Below, in pieces: positions 14,088-22,770 of a stretch of DNA of 35,242 bases; positions within the stretch are counted from its first letter, which is position 1, and each line of letters opens with the position of its first letter. A model generated the notes under the pieces. The model ran no database searches. It was not told where the DNA came from and saw only the letters and a program-made list of their open reading frames with translations. Position numbers and translations under genes: made by a program. The stretch is from Nanobdellota archaeon (GTDB taxonomy: Archaea; Nanobdellota; Nanobdellia; Pacearchaeales; GW2011-AR1): the NCBI GenBank assembly GCA_022561055.1, contig JADFRY010000004.1:1-35242 (forward strand), written 5' to 3'.

Positions 14088-14915
14088 TTCATATTCATTT
14101 TTATTATAAAAATGAGCTTGGCCATGATCTGCTCCCTTAACTATCCAGAGTTCAATATTAGGATTGCTTTCTTTTAATGCATATGCATTCTCAACAGGAA
14201 TTTGGGTGTCTTTTTCTCCATGAATTAATAGTATTGGAATGCTTGTATTTTTAATAGCCAGTGCTGGAGAAACTTTTTTTGGGTCTAATTTAAGGAAAAT
14301 GTTAGAAAGGGCTTTTGTGGTTAATACAAATGGAAATTTAAATGGACCGAATATTCTGTAAACATGAGTAATCATTTTTTCTAAATCAGCATAAGGAGAG
14401 TCGGCTATAATGGCATTTACTTCTGGCTTGGCCATCAACATTGCCGAAGCGCTGAGTGAAAATCCATATAATGCAACAGACTTGTTTTTGCCAAATTTTT
14501 CATGCACAAAATTTATAGCCGCTTTCACATCTTCTACTTCACGAAAACCGACAGTAGTTATAGAGCCGGAGCTCTCTCCAAAATATCTATGATCGTAAAA
14601 AAGTAAATTATAGTCAGGATAAAGAAACTTAGCGACAGGCAATATATTTCCTTTGTCAAATGGATATCCATGGCCAACTATGACAGTGCCTTTAGCAGTT
14701 TCAGATGTAATTAGCCATCCCTTAATATTTATTTTATCTGACGTTGTGAAAGAAGCATTTTCATAGAGCAAGCCGTAATCTTTAGGCGTGTTAGATTCAT
14801 AGAAGCGCGGTGGATGTATGCTCATCAAAAACTGCAGCAGTGAAAAAAAGAGAACAAATCCAATAAAAACAAGAATTACTGTCAAAACAATCAACTGCGT
14901 GGATAGAGCAGCCAT
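14049..14915 (-). CDS. Membrane-anchored alpha/beta hydrolase
   Basis: 288 aa. An N-terminal TM anchor (LIVLTVILVFIGFVLFFSLL) precedes the hydrolase domain. VIVGHGYPFDKG is the oxyanion-side motif and YDHRYFGESSG the second family block. ALYGFSLSASAML carries the nucleophile Ser in G-x-S-x-S. LIHGEKDTQIP holds the acid Asp and IVKGADHGQAHF the catalytic His, so the triad is complete. It belongs to the serine aminopeptidase/acylglycerol-lipase-like group and could act as a thioesterase or lysophospholipase at the membrane. It starts 1 nt after the AcpS gene and is the last gene of the lipid operon, which favours an acyl substrate. Its 3' end is duplicated 1.2 kb away. Confidence 0.85.
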   Translation of the reverse strand: MAALSTQLIVLTVILVFIGFVLFFSLLQFLMSIHPPRFYESNTPKDYGLLYENASFTTSDKINIKGWLITSETAKGTVIVGHGYPFDKGNILPVAKFLYPDYNLLFYDHRYFGESSGSITTVGFREVEDVKAAINFVHEKFGKNKSVALYGFSLSASAMLMAKPEVNAIIADSPYADLEKMITHVYRIFGPFKFPFVLTTKALSNIFLKLDPKKVSPALAIKNTSIPILLIHGEKDTQIPVENAYALKESNPNIELWIVKGADHGQAHFYNKNEYEKRVKDFLKKHME

Positions 14916-14916
14916 A

Positions 14917-15246
14917 TTATGTGCCTCCTCTTTTAATTAAAAACACAACTGTTGCAATAGCATAATCTCTATCATGGCTTATGCTTAAATCGTGGCTTAT
15001 TATATTTTTCTCTGTTTTTAATATAAGGTCTGGCTTTCCATTTCTTTTCTTCTTAATTTCTATGTCGTGCCAAGAAAGGTTATTAAATACTTTTTTACAA
15101 CTTTCTTTTGCGGCAAATAAGCCGGCTAATGTTTCTGGATTTGGGTTTTTTAGCTCGGTTTTATGAAATATTTTATTTAGTGTTTCCTCTTCTATTTTTA
15201 TAAATCTTTTAATTTCCACAATATCGCAACCGACTTTGACTTCCAT
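14917..15246 (-). CDS. acpS: Holo-[acyl-carrier-protein] synthase
   Basis: 109 aa, a little shorter than typical bacterial AcpS (~120). VGCDIVEIKRF supplies the metal-binding Asp and LAGLFAAKESCKKVF the second acidic metal ligand. NGKPDLIL and LSISHDRDYAIATVVF are the remaining family blocks. It transfers 4'-phosphopantetheine from CoA to the Ser of a carrier protein. The obvious client is the ACP domain in the fusion encoded 10 nt upstream. Such a pair is normal in bacteria but unusual in archaea, most of which lack ACP-dependent fatty acid synthesis. The tight spacing with both neighbours indicates one operon. Acquisition from bacteria is likely. Confidence 0.9.
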   Translation of the reverse strand: MEVKVGCDIVEIKRFIKIEEETLNKIFHKTELKNPNPETLAGLFAAKESCKKVFNNLSWHDIEIKKKRNGKPDLILKTEKNIISHDLSISHDRDYAIATVVFLIKRGGT

Positions 15247-15256
15247 TTTAAAGTTT

Positions 15257-17656
15257 CTAAAGCTCCTTTACCTTTTCTTCAATTAACTTTGTAGCATTTA
15301 TATAAGATAAATCTTTTAGTTTTTCTGGAGTAATAGGTTTTCCTATAATTACTTTGCTTTTACCAAACTTTGGGATAGTTTTTCTAACAGTAAGTATTTC
15401 ATATAAACCCTTTATTTTTACTGGAATTATAAGTGCTTGCATGTTTAAGGCTAAATACCCTATGCCAGATTTGAAAGCTTTTATTTTTCCGTCAGTCGTT
15501 CTATGGGCTTCTGGAAATATTAATATTGAATATCCATTGTCAAGCATTTCACCCGTAAATTCTAAACTTGTATTTGTTCCTATGGTTTCTCCAAAAGGAT
15601 AAGCGTTAAAGAATAAAGCAATAAGATAGCCTCTTAATCTTTTATAAAGTCTTAAGATAAATGGTCCTTCTGTTCCTATGCCAAAAACATAATTTGAATC
15701 GGCTGGAATGGCTATTGGCAATTGCAATTTTTTAATAATTACTGGAGAGTCAAGGGCACTCTGATGATTAGATGCAAATATGACTGGTTTTTTGAGTTTT
15801 TCAATATGCCTAAGATTTTCTAGACCATAATAATCTGTTTTAGTAAATATTCTTAACAAAGGAAAGACCAAGAGCTTTTGAAATACATATCTAACAAGCC
15901 TTGAAATAGAACTTATGGGCCATTTTTTGAATTTTATTTTTTGAATATGGCTCTCTTTCATAATTTCTTCAATGTCAGAAACTTTAGTAAATTGATTTAG
16001 TTTTACTTCGTTAATTTCGACATCAAATTCTTTTTCAAGTTCAGAAATTAGTTCGACCCTACGTAAAGAATCCATTCCAAGATCAGATAATTTAGATTTC
16101 AGATTAATTTTTTGATGCGATTTTAAAACATTATTTATAACATTGTATAACTTATTTTCATAACTATGAGGCTTGGTTTTTAATTTGCTAATCTCCTGTA
16201 ATATAATGTGTTTTTTTACTTTTCCAGTATGTGTTTTTGGAAAATCCTTATATGGCCAGACAGAATAACCGGTAATTTTCTGATGACTGAGTAATTTTTC
16301 ATTTGCTTTTTTAACCACCTCAGAAATATCTGCTTTTTCCTTTAAAATTAAAACAGCATGGATTTTTTTGTCTTTTTCTAAAACACTGCTTTCTTCAACA
16401 ACAGGTATTTTGTTTAGCGTACTTTCAATATCTTTTGGATAAACGTTTAATCCTGACGGTGTTATTATAATGTCTTTTTTTCTTTCTTTAAGGTATAAAT
16501 AACTATTTTTTATTTCTCCGATGTCACCTGTCTTAAACCAGCCGTCCTCAAAAGCTTGCTTTGTTTTTATTTGGTCATTAAAATAGCCAGGAGTTACATT
16601 TTTCCCTTTAACTAATATTTCATTATCTTTGCCTAATTTGATTTCAAGATTTTCGTATACTTTTCCAACGCTGCCTGTTTTACTAGCTCCTATTTTATTT
16701 ACCGAGACGACAGAAGCAGTTTCTGTTAAACCATATCCTTGTATTACTATTATAAGGCGTCTTTTCCACCATCTTTCTAACTCAGTATCTAAAGATGCTC
16801 CGCCGACACCTATGAGCCTAAACTGCACTCCTAAATTAAGCAAAACAGATTTTCCTTCTAGTTCTTTCTTTAAGGCAGATAATATCCCAGGAACTAAAGC
16901 GACACCATTTATTTTTTTATTCTTTATAAAAGAGATTATTTTTCTGGGCTGTATAGAATCAAGAAAAAATATTTTATGATTAAAATGCATCAATAAAAAC
17001 AGTCCCTGAATTTGTCCGAAGATATGGCTCAGTGGCAATAAATTAAGCATTCTTAGCCTTATTTTTAATGAAATAGAACTTATGGCTGCGTTTACCCCTG
17101 CAGTAATATTTTCATTAGTCAAGATGACTCCTTTAGGGTTGCTCGTTGTTCCGGAAGTGTAAATTATTTCTAAAATATCATTCGGTCTTGTTTTGGTTGT
17201 AGGAAGATTGGCTCTAGTATCTATATTAACATTTTTCAAAATATTATCGAGCTCGTCTAAATAAAACTGTTTTATTTTGTTAGGAACGAAGCCGATAGAA
17301 GCTAAACCTCTATCTTGGAAAATTGCTTTAGCTTTAACTTGTTTTTGGATTTTTTTCAATAATAACTTATCGGTTAATGTATCGAGAGGAACAACAATGA
17401 TTCCTGATAATATGCATGCAAAATAAACAGTAATCCATTCTATGGAATTGGTTCCTAGAATAATTATTTTATCTGAGCTTTCTATATTTTTATTTTTCAA
17501 AAAGACTCTTGTCTTTTGCACTTTTTCAAATAATTCTTTGCCGTTGATAGTATAAGTTCTATATCCTTTTTTGTGCGCAAATAGAATCTTATCCTGATTA
17601 GTCAGAAGAAAATTCTCTATTAGCTCCTGTATAGAACTTATTCCCTCTTTACTCAT
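15257..17656 (-). CDS. Triple fusion: acyl-AMP/ACP synthetase, ACP, PlsC acyltransferase
   Basis: 799 aa. Residues ~1-480 form an ANL adenylating domain: YTSGTTSNPKGVILTN (~168), GYGLTETASVVS, TGDIGEIKNSYLYLKERKKD and the C-terminal Lys in KTHTGKVKKH. Residues ~495-570 are a carrier domain with LGMDSLRRVEL, whose Ser (~530) is the phosphopantetheine site. Residues ~585-799 are a PlsC-type acyltransferase with SNHQSALD (NHxxxxD, His ~631) and IFPEAHRTT (~714, usually FPEGTR). It would activate a fatty acid, load it on its own ACP and transfer it to a lysophospholipid or glycerol phosphate at the membrane. This is an Aas-like job with different domain order. It is the first gene of a three-gene operon with AcpS, with a TATATAAG box 30 nt upstream. 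Confidence 0.9.
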   Translation of the reverse strand: MSKEGISSIQELIENFLLTNQDKILFAHKKGYRTYTINGKELFEKVQKTRVFLKNKNIESSDKIIILGTNSIEWITVYFACILSGIIVVPLDTLTDKLLLKKIQKQVKAKAIFQDRGLASIGFVPNKIKQFYLDELDNILKNVNIDTRANLPTTKTRPNDILEIIYTSGTTSNPKGVILTNENITAGVNAAISSISLKIRLRMLNLLPLSHIFGQIQGLFLLMHFNHKIFFLDSIQPRKIISFIKNKKINGVALVPGILSALKKELEGKSVLLNLGVQFRLIGVGGASLDTELERWWKRRLIIVIQGYGLTETASVVSVNKIGASKTGSVGKVYENLEIKLGKDNEILVKGKNVTPGYFNDQIKTKQAFEDGWFKTGDIGEIKNSYLYLKERKKDIIITPSGLNVYPKDIESTLNKIPVVEESSVLEKDKKIHAVLILKEKADISEVVKKANEKLLSHQKITGYSVWPYKDFPKTHTGKVKKHIILQEISKLKTKPHSYENKLYNVINNVLKSHQKINLKSKLSDLGMDSLRRVELISELEKEFDVEINEVKLNQFTKVSDIEEIMKESHIQKIKFKKWPISSISRLVRYVFQKLLVFPLLRIFTKTDYYGLENLRHIEKLKKPVIFASNHQSALDSPVIIKKLQLPIAIPADSNYVFGIGTEGPFILRLYKRLRGYLIALFFNAYPFGETIGTNTSLEFTGEMLDNGYSILIFPEAHRTTDGKIKAFKSGIGYLALNMQALIIPVKIKGLYEILTVRKTIPKFGKSKVIIGKPITPEKLKDLSYINATKLIEEKVKEL

Positions 17657-17713
17657 AAATAACTATTAATTCTTATTCTTATATAGGTTTTGTTAGTGAG
17701 GTTTAGTAAGTTA

Positions 17714-17719
17714 TTTAAA
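17714..17719 (+). promoter_or_regulatory. TATA box for the subtilase
   Basis: TTTAAA in an AT-rich stretch lies 26 nt before the ATG, a leaderless arrangement. Confidence 0.55.
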
Positions 17720-17739
17720 TTAAATTACTTTCTAGTTTT

Positions 17740-19407
17740 ATGCGAAAAAAGTGGTGGACGATTGTTATTGTTTTAATAGCACTAGTAGTTGTTGTTGCGA
17801 GTTATAATTATCTTACTATTGGAGTTCTTCTTGCGCCTAAGTTGAGTAGTGGTGATGTTGATGCAGATGTTTTAGAGGGTGTTAGTGAAGAATTTGAAGA
17901 AAGCACGCCTTCTGAAAGTGATCTACAATCTAAGGATGAAGAAGAAATAAGTGTTAGCAATAAGAATAAAGATTTATTCCTTTCAATTGAACGTGAAGAA
18001 CTGCAGGCACAGAAAGAGCATCCGATACAGGAGAATCGGTACATTCTCGTCCTTTCTGAGAAAGGTCTTGTAAATATTGGGTTTGCGGAAAGATTTCAGA
18101 AGAGTATTGATTTTTCTCTTCATCATCAACAATTAAAGGAAATTGCCGGACCATATTTTTATGGGTCTGTTAGTAATGTTCTGAACGCTGTGTTTCTTAG
18201 AGATATACCACCCGCCGAACTGTCTGATGTTATGTCTTATGCTCAATCTATTTATCCTGATGCAAAGTTGTATCCTGATTTGAGGACGTATCCTACATTA
18301 CTCGATTCTATACCCCTTATTAATGCTGATCACATGTGGAATTTAGGATATACTGGAAGTGGGATACGCATTGCTATTATTGATAGCGGAGTCGATTACA
18401 CCCATCCTGATTTAGGATCATGTACCATGTTTTCGAGCTGTCCTCGTTATCTTGATGGATATGATTTTATTAATGAAGATGAAGATCCGTGGGATGATCT
18501 CGGTCATGGCACGCATGTTACTGCGACTGCTGCGGGAAATGGCGCTACATTTAAGGGGGTTGCTCCCGATGCAGATCTCTACATATACAAAATATTTGAT
18601 TCTCGAGGTGGTGGGGGTTATTATAGCAGAATTATTGCCGCAATCGATAGGGCGCTTGATCCCAACAATGATAGCAATTATGATGATATGGCGCATGTTA
18701 TTAGTATGAGTATTGGTGGTCGGGGTACGCCGGAAGATCCTCTCTCGAGGGCGGTTGATAATGCATATGTTGCTGGCAGTCTTGTTGTTGTCGCTGCGGG
18801 GAATTTTTGGGGTGGTGCTGAATATGGTGATTTTAGTTGTCCCGGATGTGCGACTCATGCGCTGGCGGTAGGAGCGACAAACAAGCAGGACGAGATTGCA
18901 TATTTTAGCGGGAGAGGACCTGTTCTTTTTGGTGATGGGGACTTGCTTGTGAAACCAGAGATAACTGCTCCTGGTGTCGATATTTGTGCGGCAGATGCGT
19001 ACCCTAATTGGCCAGCTGACTGTTTTGATAATGAACATCTTAAGCTATGGGGAACGTCTATGGCGACCCCTCATGTGGCTGGTGCCGCGGCTCTCCTTCT
19101 TCAGGCACATCCAACGTGGACTCCTCGGCAACTTACATCTGCTCTCTTGCAAGGCTCAAAAGATATTGGAGAAGACATTTACATCCAAGGCTCTGGGAGA
19201 TTGGATGTCCTTGCTTCATATAATCAAGATATCCTCGTCTCTCCTAATCCAGTTAGCTTGAAGGTTTACAAGGTGGGGGATACTTTAGCGACCTTTTCGA
19301 TTAATGTTGAAAATATGGGAAGTACACAACAAGGTATTCATATCAGTAAGATAGATATTATTAATATTAATACAAGAGCTAAAACTTCGCAAACTGTTAA
19401 CATATAA
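17740..19407 (+). CDS. Secreted subtilisin-like serine protease, N-terminal part of a broken gene
   Basis: 555 aa to an in-frame TAA. A signal/TM segment (WTIVIVLIALVVVVASYNYL) and an acidic, low-complexity propeptide region come first. The S8 catalytic domain follows, with IAIIDSGVDYTHPDL (Asp ~215), LGHGTHVTATAAG (His ~256), an oxyanion-region VVVAAGNFW, and GTSMATPHVAGAAALL (Ser ~440). The triad is intact. A beta domain begins (VYKVGDTLATFSINVENMGS) and is cut by the stop. The frame continues for 18 nt into the next ORF, which completes that domain. The catalytic part could still be secreted and active alone. The DNA here is richer in GC and in codons such as CTC, CGG and GCG than its neighbours, suggesting transfer. 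Confidence 0.85.
   Translation: MRKKWWTIVIVLIALVVVVASYNYLTIGVLLAPKLSSGDVDADVLEGVSEEFEESTPSESDLQSKDEEEISVSNKNKDLFLSIEREELQAQKEHPIQENRYILVLSEKGLVNIGFAERFQKSIDFSLHHQQLKEIAGPYFYGSVSNVLNAVFLRDIPPAELSDVMSYAQSIYPDAKLYPDLRTYPTLLDSIPLINADHMWNLGYTGSGIRIAIIDSGVDYTHPDLGSCTMFSSCPRYLDGYDFINEDEDPWDDLGHGTHVTATAAGNGATFKGVAPDADLYIYKIFDSRGGGGYYSRIIAAIDRALDPNNDSNYDDMAHVISMSIGGRGTPEDPLSRAVDNAYVAGSLVVVAAGNFWGGAEYGDFSCPGCATHALAVGATNKQDEIAYFSGRGPVLFGDGDLLVKPEITAPGVDICAADAYPNWPADCFDNEHLKLWGTSMATPHVAGAAALLLQAHPTWTPRQLTSALLQGSKDIGEDIYIQGSGRLDVLASYNQDILVSPNPVSLKVYKVGDTLATFSINVENMGSTQQGIHISKIDIININTRAKTSQTVNI
19405..19407 (+). other. In-frame TAA interrupting the subtilase reading frame
   Basis: The codons ACT GTT AAC ATA TAA CAT TGT CTT GCT TCT GCC ATG keep one frame from 17740 to 21666 (both ORFs are in frame 1). 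The beta domain starts before the stop and ends after it, which argues for a nonsense mutation or readthrough rather than two genes. Confidence 0.75.
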
Positions 19408-19425
19408 CATTGTCTTGCTTCTGCC

Positions 19426-21666
19426 ATGTCTGAGAACATATCGTTGAATGTTGATTTGTCGCCTTTAGATATTGGGATATACTCAGGACAAATAGTGATA
19501 GAGACGTTTAATGATTGTAACTTTCAAACTGGGCCTTTTCTTCAACCTGTATATCATCCTATCAAAATACCACTCGGTTTCGCAAAACTGTATGACCTCA
19601 CTGTTAATTTTAGCGGCACACCGAGCGGAGCAGGATTTTATCTTAATCATAATAATAAGATTATTATGGTTGACAGTAATGGCATTGAAAAGCGATATGG
19701 TTTTTATGAGTATGGTCAACAATCTAATTATACTTATACCATTTACTCTTTAGATAGGAATATTGACCTTATGGGTCAAATGATTGAAAGTTCATATCAT
19801 CCGACATATGACAAATTAAATGTTAATTATTTCATTAATCATCTTGATTTAGGAATTACGAAGAGTGTTGTGTTTAAAGAATCAAACGCCCAGCATATCC
19901 AGCAGAATATTGTTCAGACGGCAATTTCAAAGAATCTTGAGGTATATGGAATTATAACAGAGGTGTTAGACAAGAATAATTATTATGCAAATAACCTCTA
20001 TTATTTTCATCCTTGGATAGGGCCTTTTTCTACTATTGATTTTGGTATTGAAACTAAAAATGTAAATAATCTTTTTAGTGATGGGTATATGGTCTCTTTT
20101 TCACCACATGCAAGAGATATTGGAGAAAATTACACAACTACACAAAATTATATGATACTTCCACTCGTTATTAATAGTCCATTTACTAACTTAAACAAAA
20201 TTATTGGTGTGGAGGATTTGAAAAACATCCCTTTGACAACACCTAATAGTTTAACATCTTATTTCAATAATAATTTTCGTTTTGGAGTCAATTCTTATTC
20301 ACCTTTTGGTTACTGGTCTGATACCGCTCCAAAGTTAATAAACATTCCAAGAGATGGAAAATTCTATTATCTAGATAACTGTGATGAATGCTATTATCAT
20401 TATCAGTCTTATATTTGGGACTCTAGTTCTGGAAATAATGCTTATATTTGGTCTAATTATTTTGACGGAATTGCAAAATATATTCCTGAGACAACAAATG
20501 AAAAACCTTCTTTCGTGAGTTTCTTTGAAGATCCGTTACGCTTAGATTTAGAGACTGAACATTGTTTGCAATATAGTCCTGGAAGTTACTATTATTGTGG
20601 AGATGATGTCTTGAAGGGATTCCTTAATGACAAATTTGATGCGAAGAGTCATCTCATGACTCAGGGCACGTCAGGAAATCTCACTATCCGAACGCCTTCT
20701 GGAGCAACATATTCCGTACTCTCCGATGATAACAGTGTTTTAGCGTTTGGTCAGTTTGGTTCATGGATTATCGACTGTACTCGAACTAGTCTGTCCTTTC
20801 CTCCTGTGCTTAATAATCCTGCATTTTGTGAGGATGGAATATATGATCTTATGTGGGAGATGCCAGATGTCGTTAATGGTGGAACGCTTAAACTCTCTGC
20901 AGAGGTGGAACATTCACGAGGGAATTTTACAATCAGAAGTTTAGAGACTGTTGAAGTTGCACTACAGGTTTTTTACAAATTCGATGAAATTACAAACGGC
21001 AAGACTTCAGACAGTTCGATACATAGGCGTGATGCGGATGTTTTTGCAGTAAATTTATTGCAGCAGGGAAAGATAGATGGAGCTCTTAATTTCAGCGGAT
21101 GGAGAGGCCGCGTTCTAGTGGAAGACACTCCATTTTTATATTTTGATGAAGAGATGACTATTTCTGCATGGGTTAATACGAGAAGAAAATGGAAAACATT
21201 TCAGACTATTGTTTGGAAGGGCAACCCTGATGGGAGTCCTGGCTCTGTCATGAGTGATAATAGAGAGTTTGCTTTATTCTTGGCGGGAGTCAGAGACCCT
21301 AGCACTGGTGGATTTAATAGTAAAGTGCAGTTAGCTTTTACCCCAGAGAATAGGATTGGAATTGGACAATATGCATGCACGACAAACACCTTTCCTATCA
21401 GAGCAGAAAATTGGTGGTATCATATTGCCGGCGTTATTGATGTTAGAAATCAAGTGATGAAGATTTTTGTTGATGGAGTAGAAGTCAAGAGATGTGTTCT
21501 TCCTAATATATCAAATATTAGAAATACAAACGGTTTGTTGGTTGTAGGGAATAAGATGCCATTGCCTGCCAATAGTAGCGCAGGATTTACAGGGATGATT
21601 GATGACTTTAGGCTTTATAATAGGGTTTTATCTGATGCAGAAATCTTAGAGTTAGCTCAGAGATAA
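19426..21666 (+). CDS. C-terminal part of the subtilase, ending in a LamG-like domain
   Basis: 746 aa in the same frame as the protease, 18 nt after its stop. The opening SENISLNVDLSPLDIGIYSG is the second half of the Fn3-like domain begun upstream. A long central region of unknown fold follows, with Tyr/Asn-rich segments and several Cys (DNCDECYYHYQSY). It ends in a LamG/concanavalin-like jelly roll of ~230 residues: FYKFDEITNGKTSDSS, GALNFSG, EEMTISAWVN, WYHIAGVIDVRNQVMKIFVD and GMIDDFRLYNRVLSDAEI, typical for glycan or cell-surface binding. It has no signal peptide, so if translated separately it would stay inside the cell. It therefore makes sense only as the rest of the protease. An ACATATAAC sequence upstream gives only a weak promoter. 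Confidence 0.75.
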   Translation: MSENISLNVDLSPLDIGIYSGQIVIETFNDCNFQTGPFLQPVYHPIKIPLGFAKLYDLTVNFSGTPSGAGFYLNHNNKIIMVDSNGIEKRYGFYEYGQQSNYTYTIYSLDRNIDLMGQMIESSYHPTYDKLNVNYFINHLDLGITKSVVFKESNAQHIQQNIVQTAISKNLEVYGIITEVLDKNNYYANNLYYFHPWIGPFSTIDFGIETKNVNNLFSDGYMVSFSPHARDIGENYTTTQNYMILPLVINSPFTNLNKIIGVEDLKNIPLTTPNSLTSYFNNNFRFGVNSYSPFGYWSDTAPKLINIPRDGKFYYLDNCDECYYHYQSYIWDSSSGNNAYIWSNYFDGIAKYIPETTNEKPSFVSFFEDPLRLDLETEHCLQYSPGSYYYCGDDVLKGFLNDKFDAKSHLMTQGTSGNLTIRTPSGATYSVLSDDNSVLAFGQFGSWIIDCTRTSLSFPPVLNNPAFCEDGIYDLMWEMPDVVNGGTLKLSAEVEHSRGNFTIRSLETVEVALQVFYKFDEITNGKTSDSSIHRRDADVFAVNLLQQGKIDGALNFSGWRGRVLVEDTPFLYFDEEMTISAWVNTRRKWKTFQTIVWKGNPDGSPGSVMSDNREFALFLAGVRDPSTGGFNSKVQLAFTPENRIGIGQYACTTNTFPIRAENWWYHIAGVIDVRNQVMKIFVDGVEVKRCVLPNISNIRNTNGLLVVGNKMPLPANSSAGFTGMIDDFRLYNRVLSDAEILELAQR

Positions 21667-21752
21667 TTATTTAAATCTTAGTTTTTGATGGTAACGGAAA
21701 TAGGGTTTCATGTGGAGTTTGTGCGGTTAAAGGGTTCTACTCAATCGATAAC

Positions 21753-21760
21753 TTTAAATA
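21753..21760 (+). promoter_or_regulatory. TATA box for the MNT/HEPN pair
   Basis: TTTAAATA lies 32 nt before the ATG at 21785, close to the usual leaderless spacing. Confidence 0.5.
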
Positions 21761-21784
21761 TCAATTGATACTAATTATTATCAT

Positions 21785-22318
21785 ATGAGAAGAAATGATA
21801 TCAAACAATCAATAAAAGAATATTTTTTTATAAACCCTTCTAAAAAACTGAGGGTAAGGGAGATAGAGAGAACACTTAAATTTCCTTTGCCTTCCGTTAT
21901 AAGATATTGTAAGGAGTTGATGGAACAGGGAATTTTAGAAATAGAGAAGATAGGGAATATTAGCCTTTATATAGCCGATAGAACAAATGAAAAATATCTT
22001 TTGGAAAAAATGATTTATAATATAAAAATAATTTATGAATCTAGCTTAGTTAGTTATTTGAAAGAGGAATTAGGTAATCCTGGGATTGTTTTGTTTGGTT
22101 CTTATTCTAAGGGGGAGGATGTAGAAGAAAGCGATATTGATTTATATATAGAAACACTTTCAAAGAAAGGCATAGATTTGAAAAAATTTGAAAAAAAACT
22201 AGGAAGAAGAATACAGATTTTTAGGCATGGTTCAATAAAGGAAATTAAGAATTCTCATCTTGCAAATAACATCATAAATGGCATAACTTTAAACAATTAC
22301 ATAGAGGTATTCAAATGA
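21785..22318 (+). CDS. Winged-helix plus minimal nucleotidyltransferase (MNT) protein
   Basis: 177 aa. Residues 1-65 form a winged-helix-like DNA-binding part (LRVREIERTLKFPLPSVIRY then a short wing). Residues ~85-177 are a MNT domain with FGSYSKGEDVEESDIDLYIE. The G-S-x10-D-x-D signature is exact (Asp 117 and 119). MNT proteins paired with HEPN proteins act as antitoxins, in some systems by adding AMP to the HEPN partner. Here the DNA-binding head may also repress the promoter. Its last 4 nt overlap the start of the HEPN gene, so translation is coupled. The wHTH-MNT fusion is common in archaea. An antitoxin role is inferred from pairing. Confidence 0.8.
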   Translation: MRRNDIKQSIKEYFFINPSKKLRVREIERTLKFPLPSVIRYCKELMEQGILEIEKIGNISLYIADRTNEKYLLEKMIYNIKIIYESSLVSYLKEELGNPGIVLFGSYSKGEDVEESDIDLYIETLSKKGIDLKKFEKKLGRRIQIFRHGSIKEIKNSHLANNIINGITLNNYIEVFK

Positions 22319-22728
22319 AAGAAGCATCATGGAATGATTGCATAGGCAGCAATATTGCGAGAAAAATCTCTCCAGACATAAAAAGAGCAAAATCATTGAT
22401 GGAGACAGCAAGAGAAAGAATTGAAAACGTCTCTAAAATTAATGAAAAAAACTGTAATTTTGTTTTTGAAGATTATTATACTTCGTTGCTTGAATTATTA
22501 CAGGCAATAACATTCGAAGAAGGATTTAATATTCTAAATCACGTCTGTTTAGGGTATTATTTAAGAGACGTACTAAAAAGAGAAGATCTCTATTTGATTT
22601 TCGATGACTTAAGATATAAAAGAAATTCCCTGACTTATTACGGAAGAAGGATGGAATATGAGGTTGCAAAACAAGCGATAGAAAAATGCAAAAAGCTAAT
22701 AGATGAAATTGAAACATTTATAGGATAG
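22315..22728 (+). CDS. HEPN-domain protein (putative toxin partner of MNT)
   Basis: 137 aa, almost entirely helical, as expected for HEPN. Helices around MKEASWNDCIGSNIARKISP and RAKSLMETARERIENVS are followed by FEDYYTSLLELLQAITFEEG and a C-terminal region with LRYKRNSLTYYGRRM. In HepT-like toxins the RNase motif is R-x4-H-x-Y. Here the aligned segment reads R-NSLT-Y-Y-G, so the catalytic His is replaced by Tyr. The protein may be a non-nucleolytic HEPN, or use other residues. The 4-nt overlap with the MNT gene supports a functional pair. Similar YYG-type HEPN proteins occur in archaea, so this may be a subfamily trait rather than decay. Confidence 0.75.
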   Translation: MKEASWNDCIGSNIARKISPDIKRAKSLMETARERIENVSKINEKNCNFVFEDYYTSLLELLQAITFEEGFNILNHVCLGYYLRDVLKREDLYLIFDDLRYKRNSLTYYGRRMEYEVAKQAIEKCKKLIDEIETFIG

Positions 22729-22731
22729 TTA

Positions 22732-22770
22732 TTTAAATCTGGCTGGCTGTTTTAGTTTAGAGAGGTAATC
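22732..22770 (+). promoter_or_regulatory. Promoter and Shine-Dalgarno site of the aminotransferase
   Basis: A TTTAAA box at 22732-22737 lies 39 nt before the ATG, predicting a short leader. AGAGGTAATC just before the ATG gives a good Shine-Dalgarno match. This is one of the few leadered genes in the window. Confidence 0.5.

Noticed and set aside
18418-19038. 206-aa minus-strand ORF
   Set aside because: It lies fully antisense to the subtilase catalytic domain, has low-complexity Ile/Arg/Thr composition and lacks a promoter. It is a shadow of the coding strand.
17740-21666. TAA reassigned to an amino acid
   Set aside because: TAA ends many other genes in the window at normal family lengths, so a local nonsense codon is more likely than a code change.
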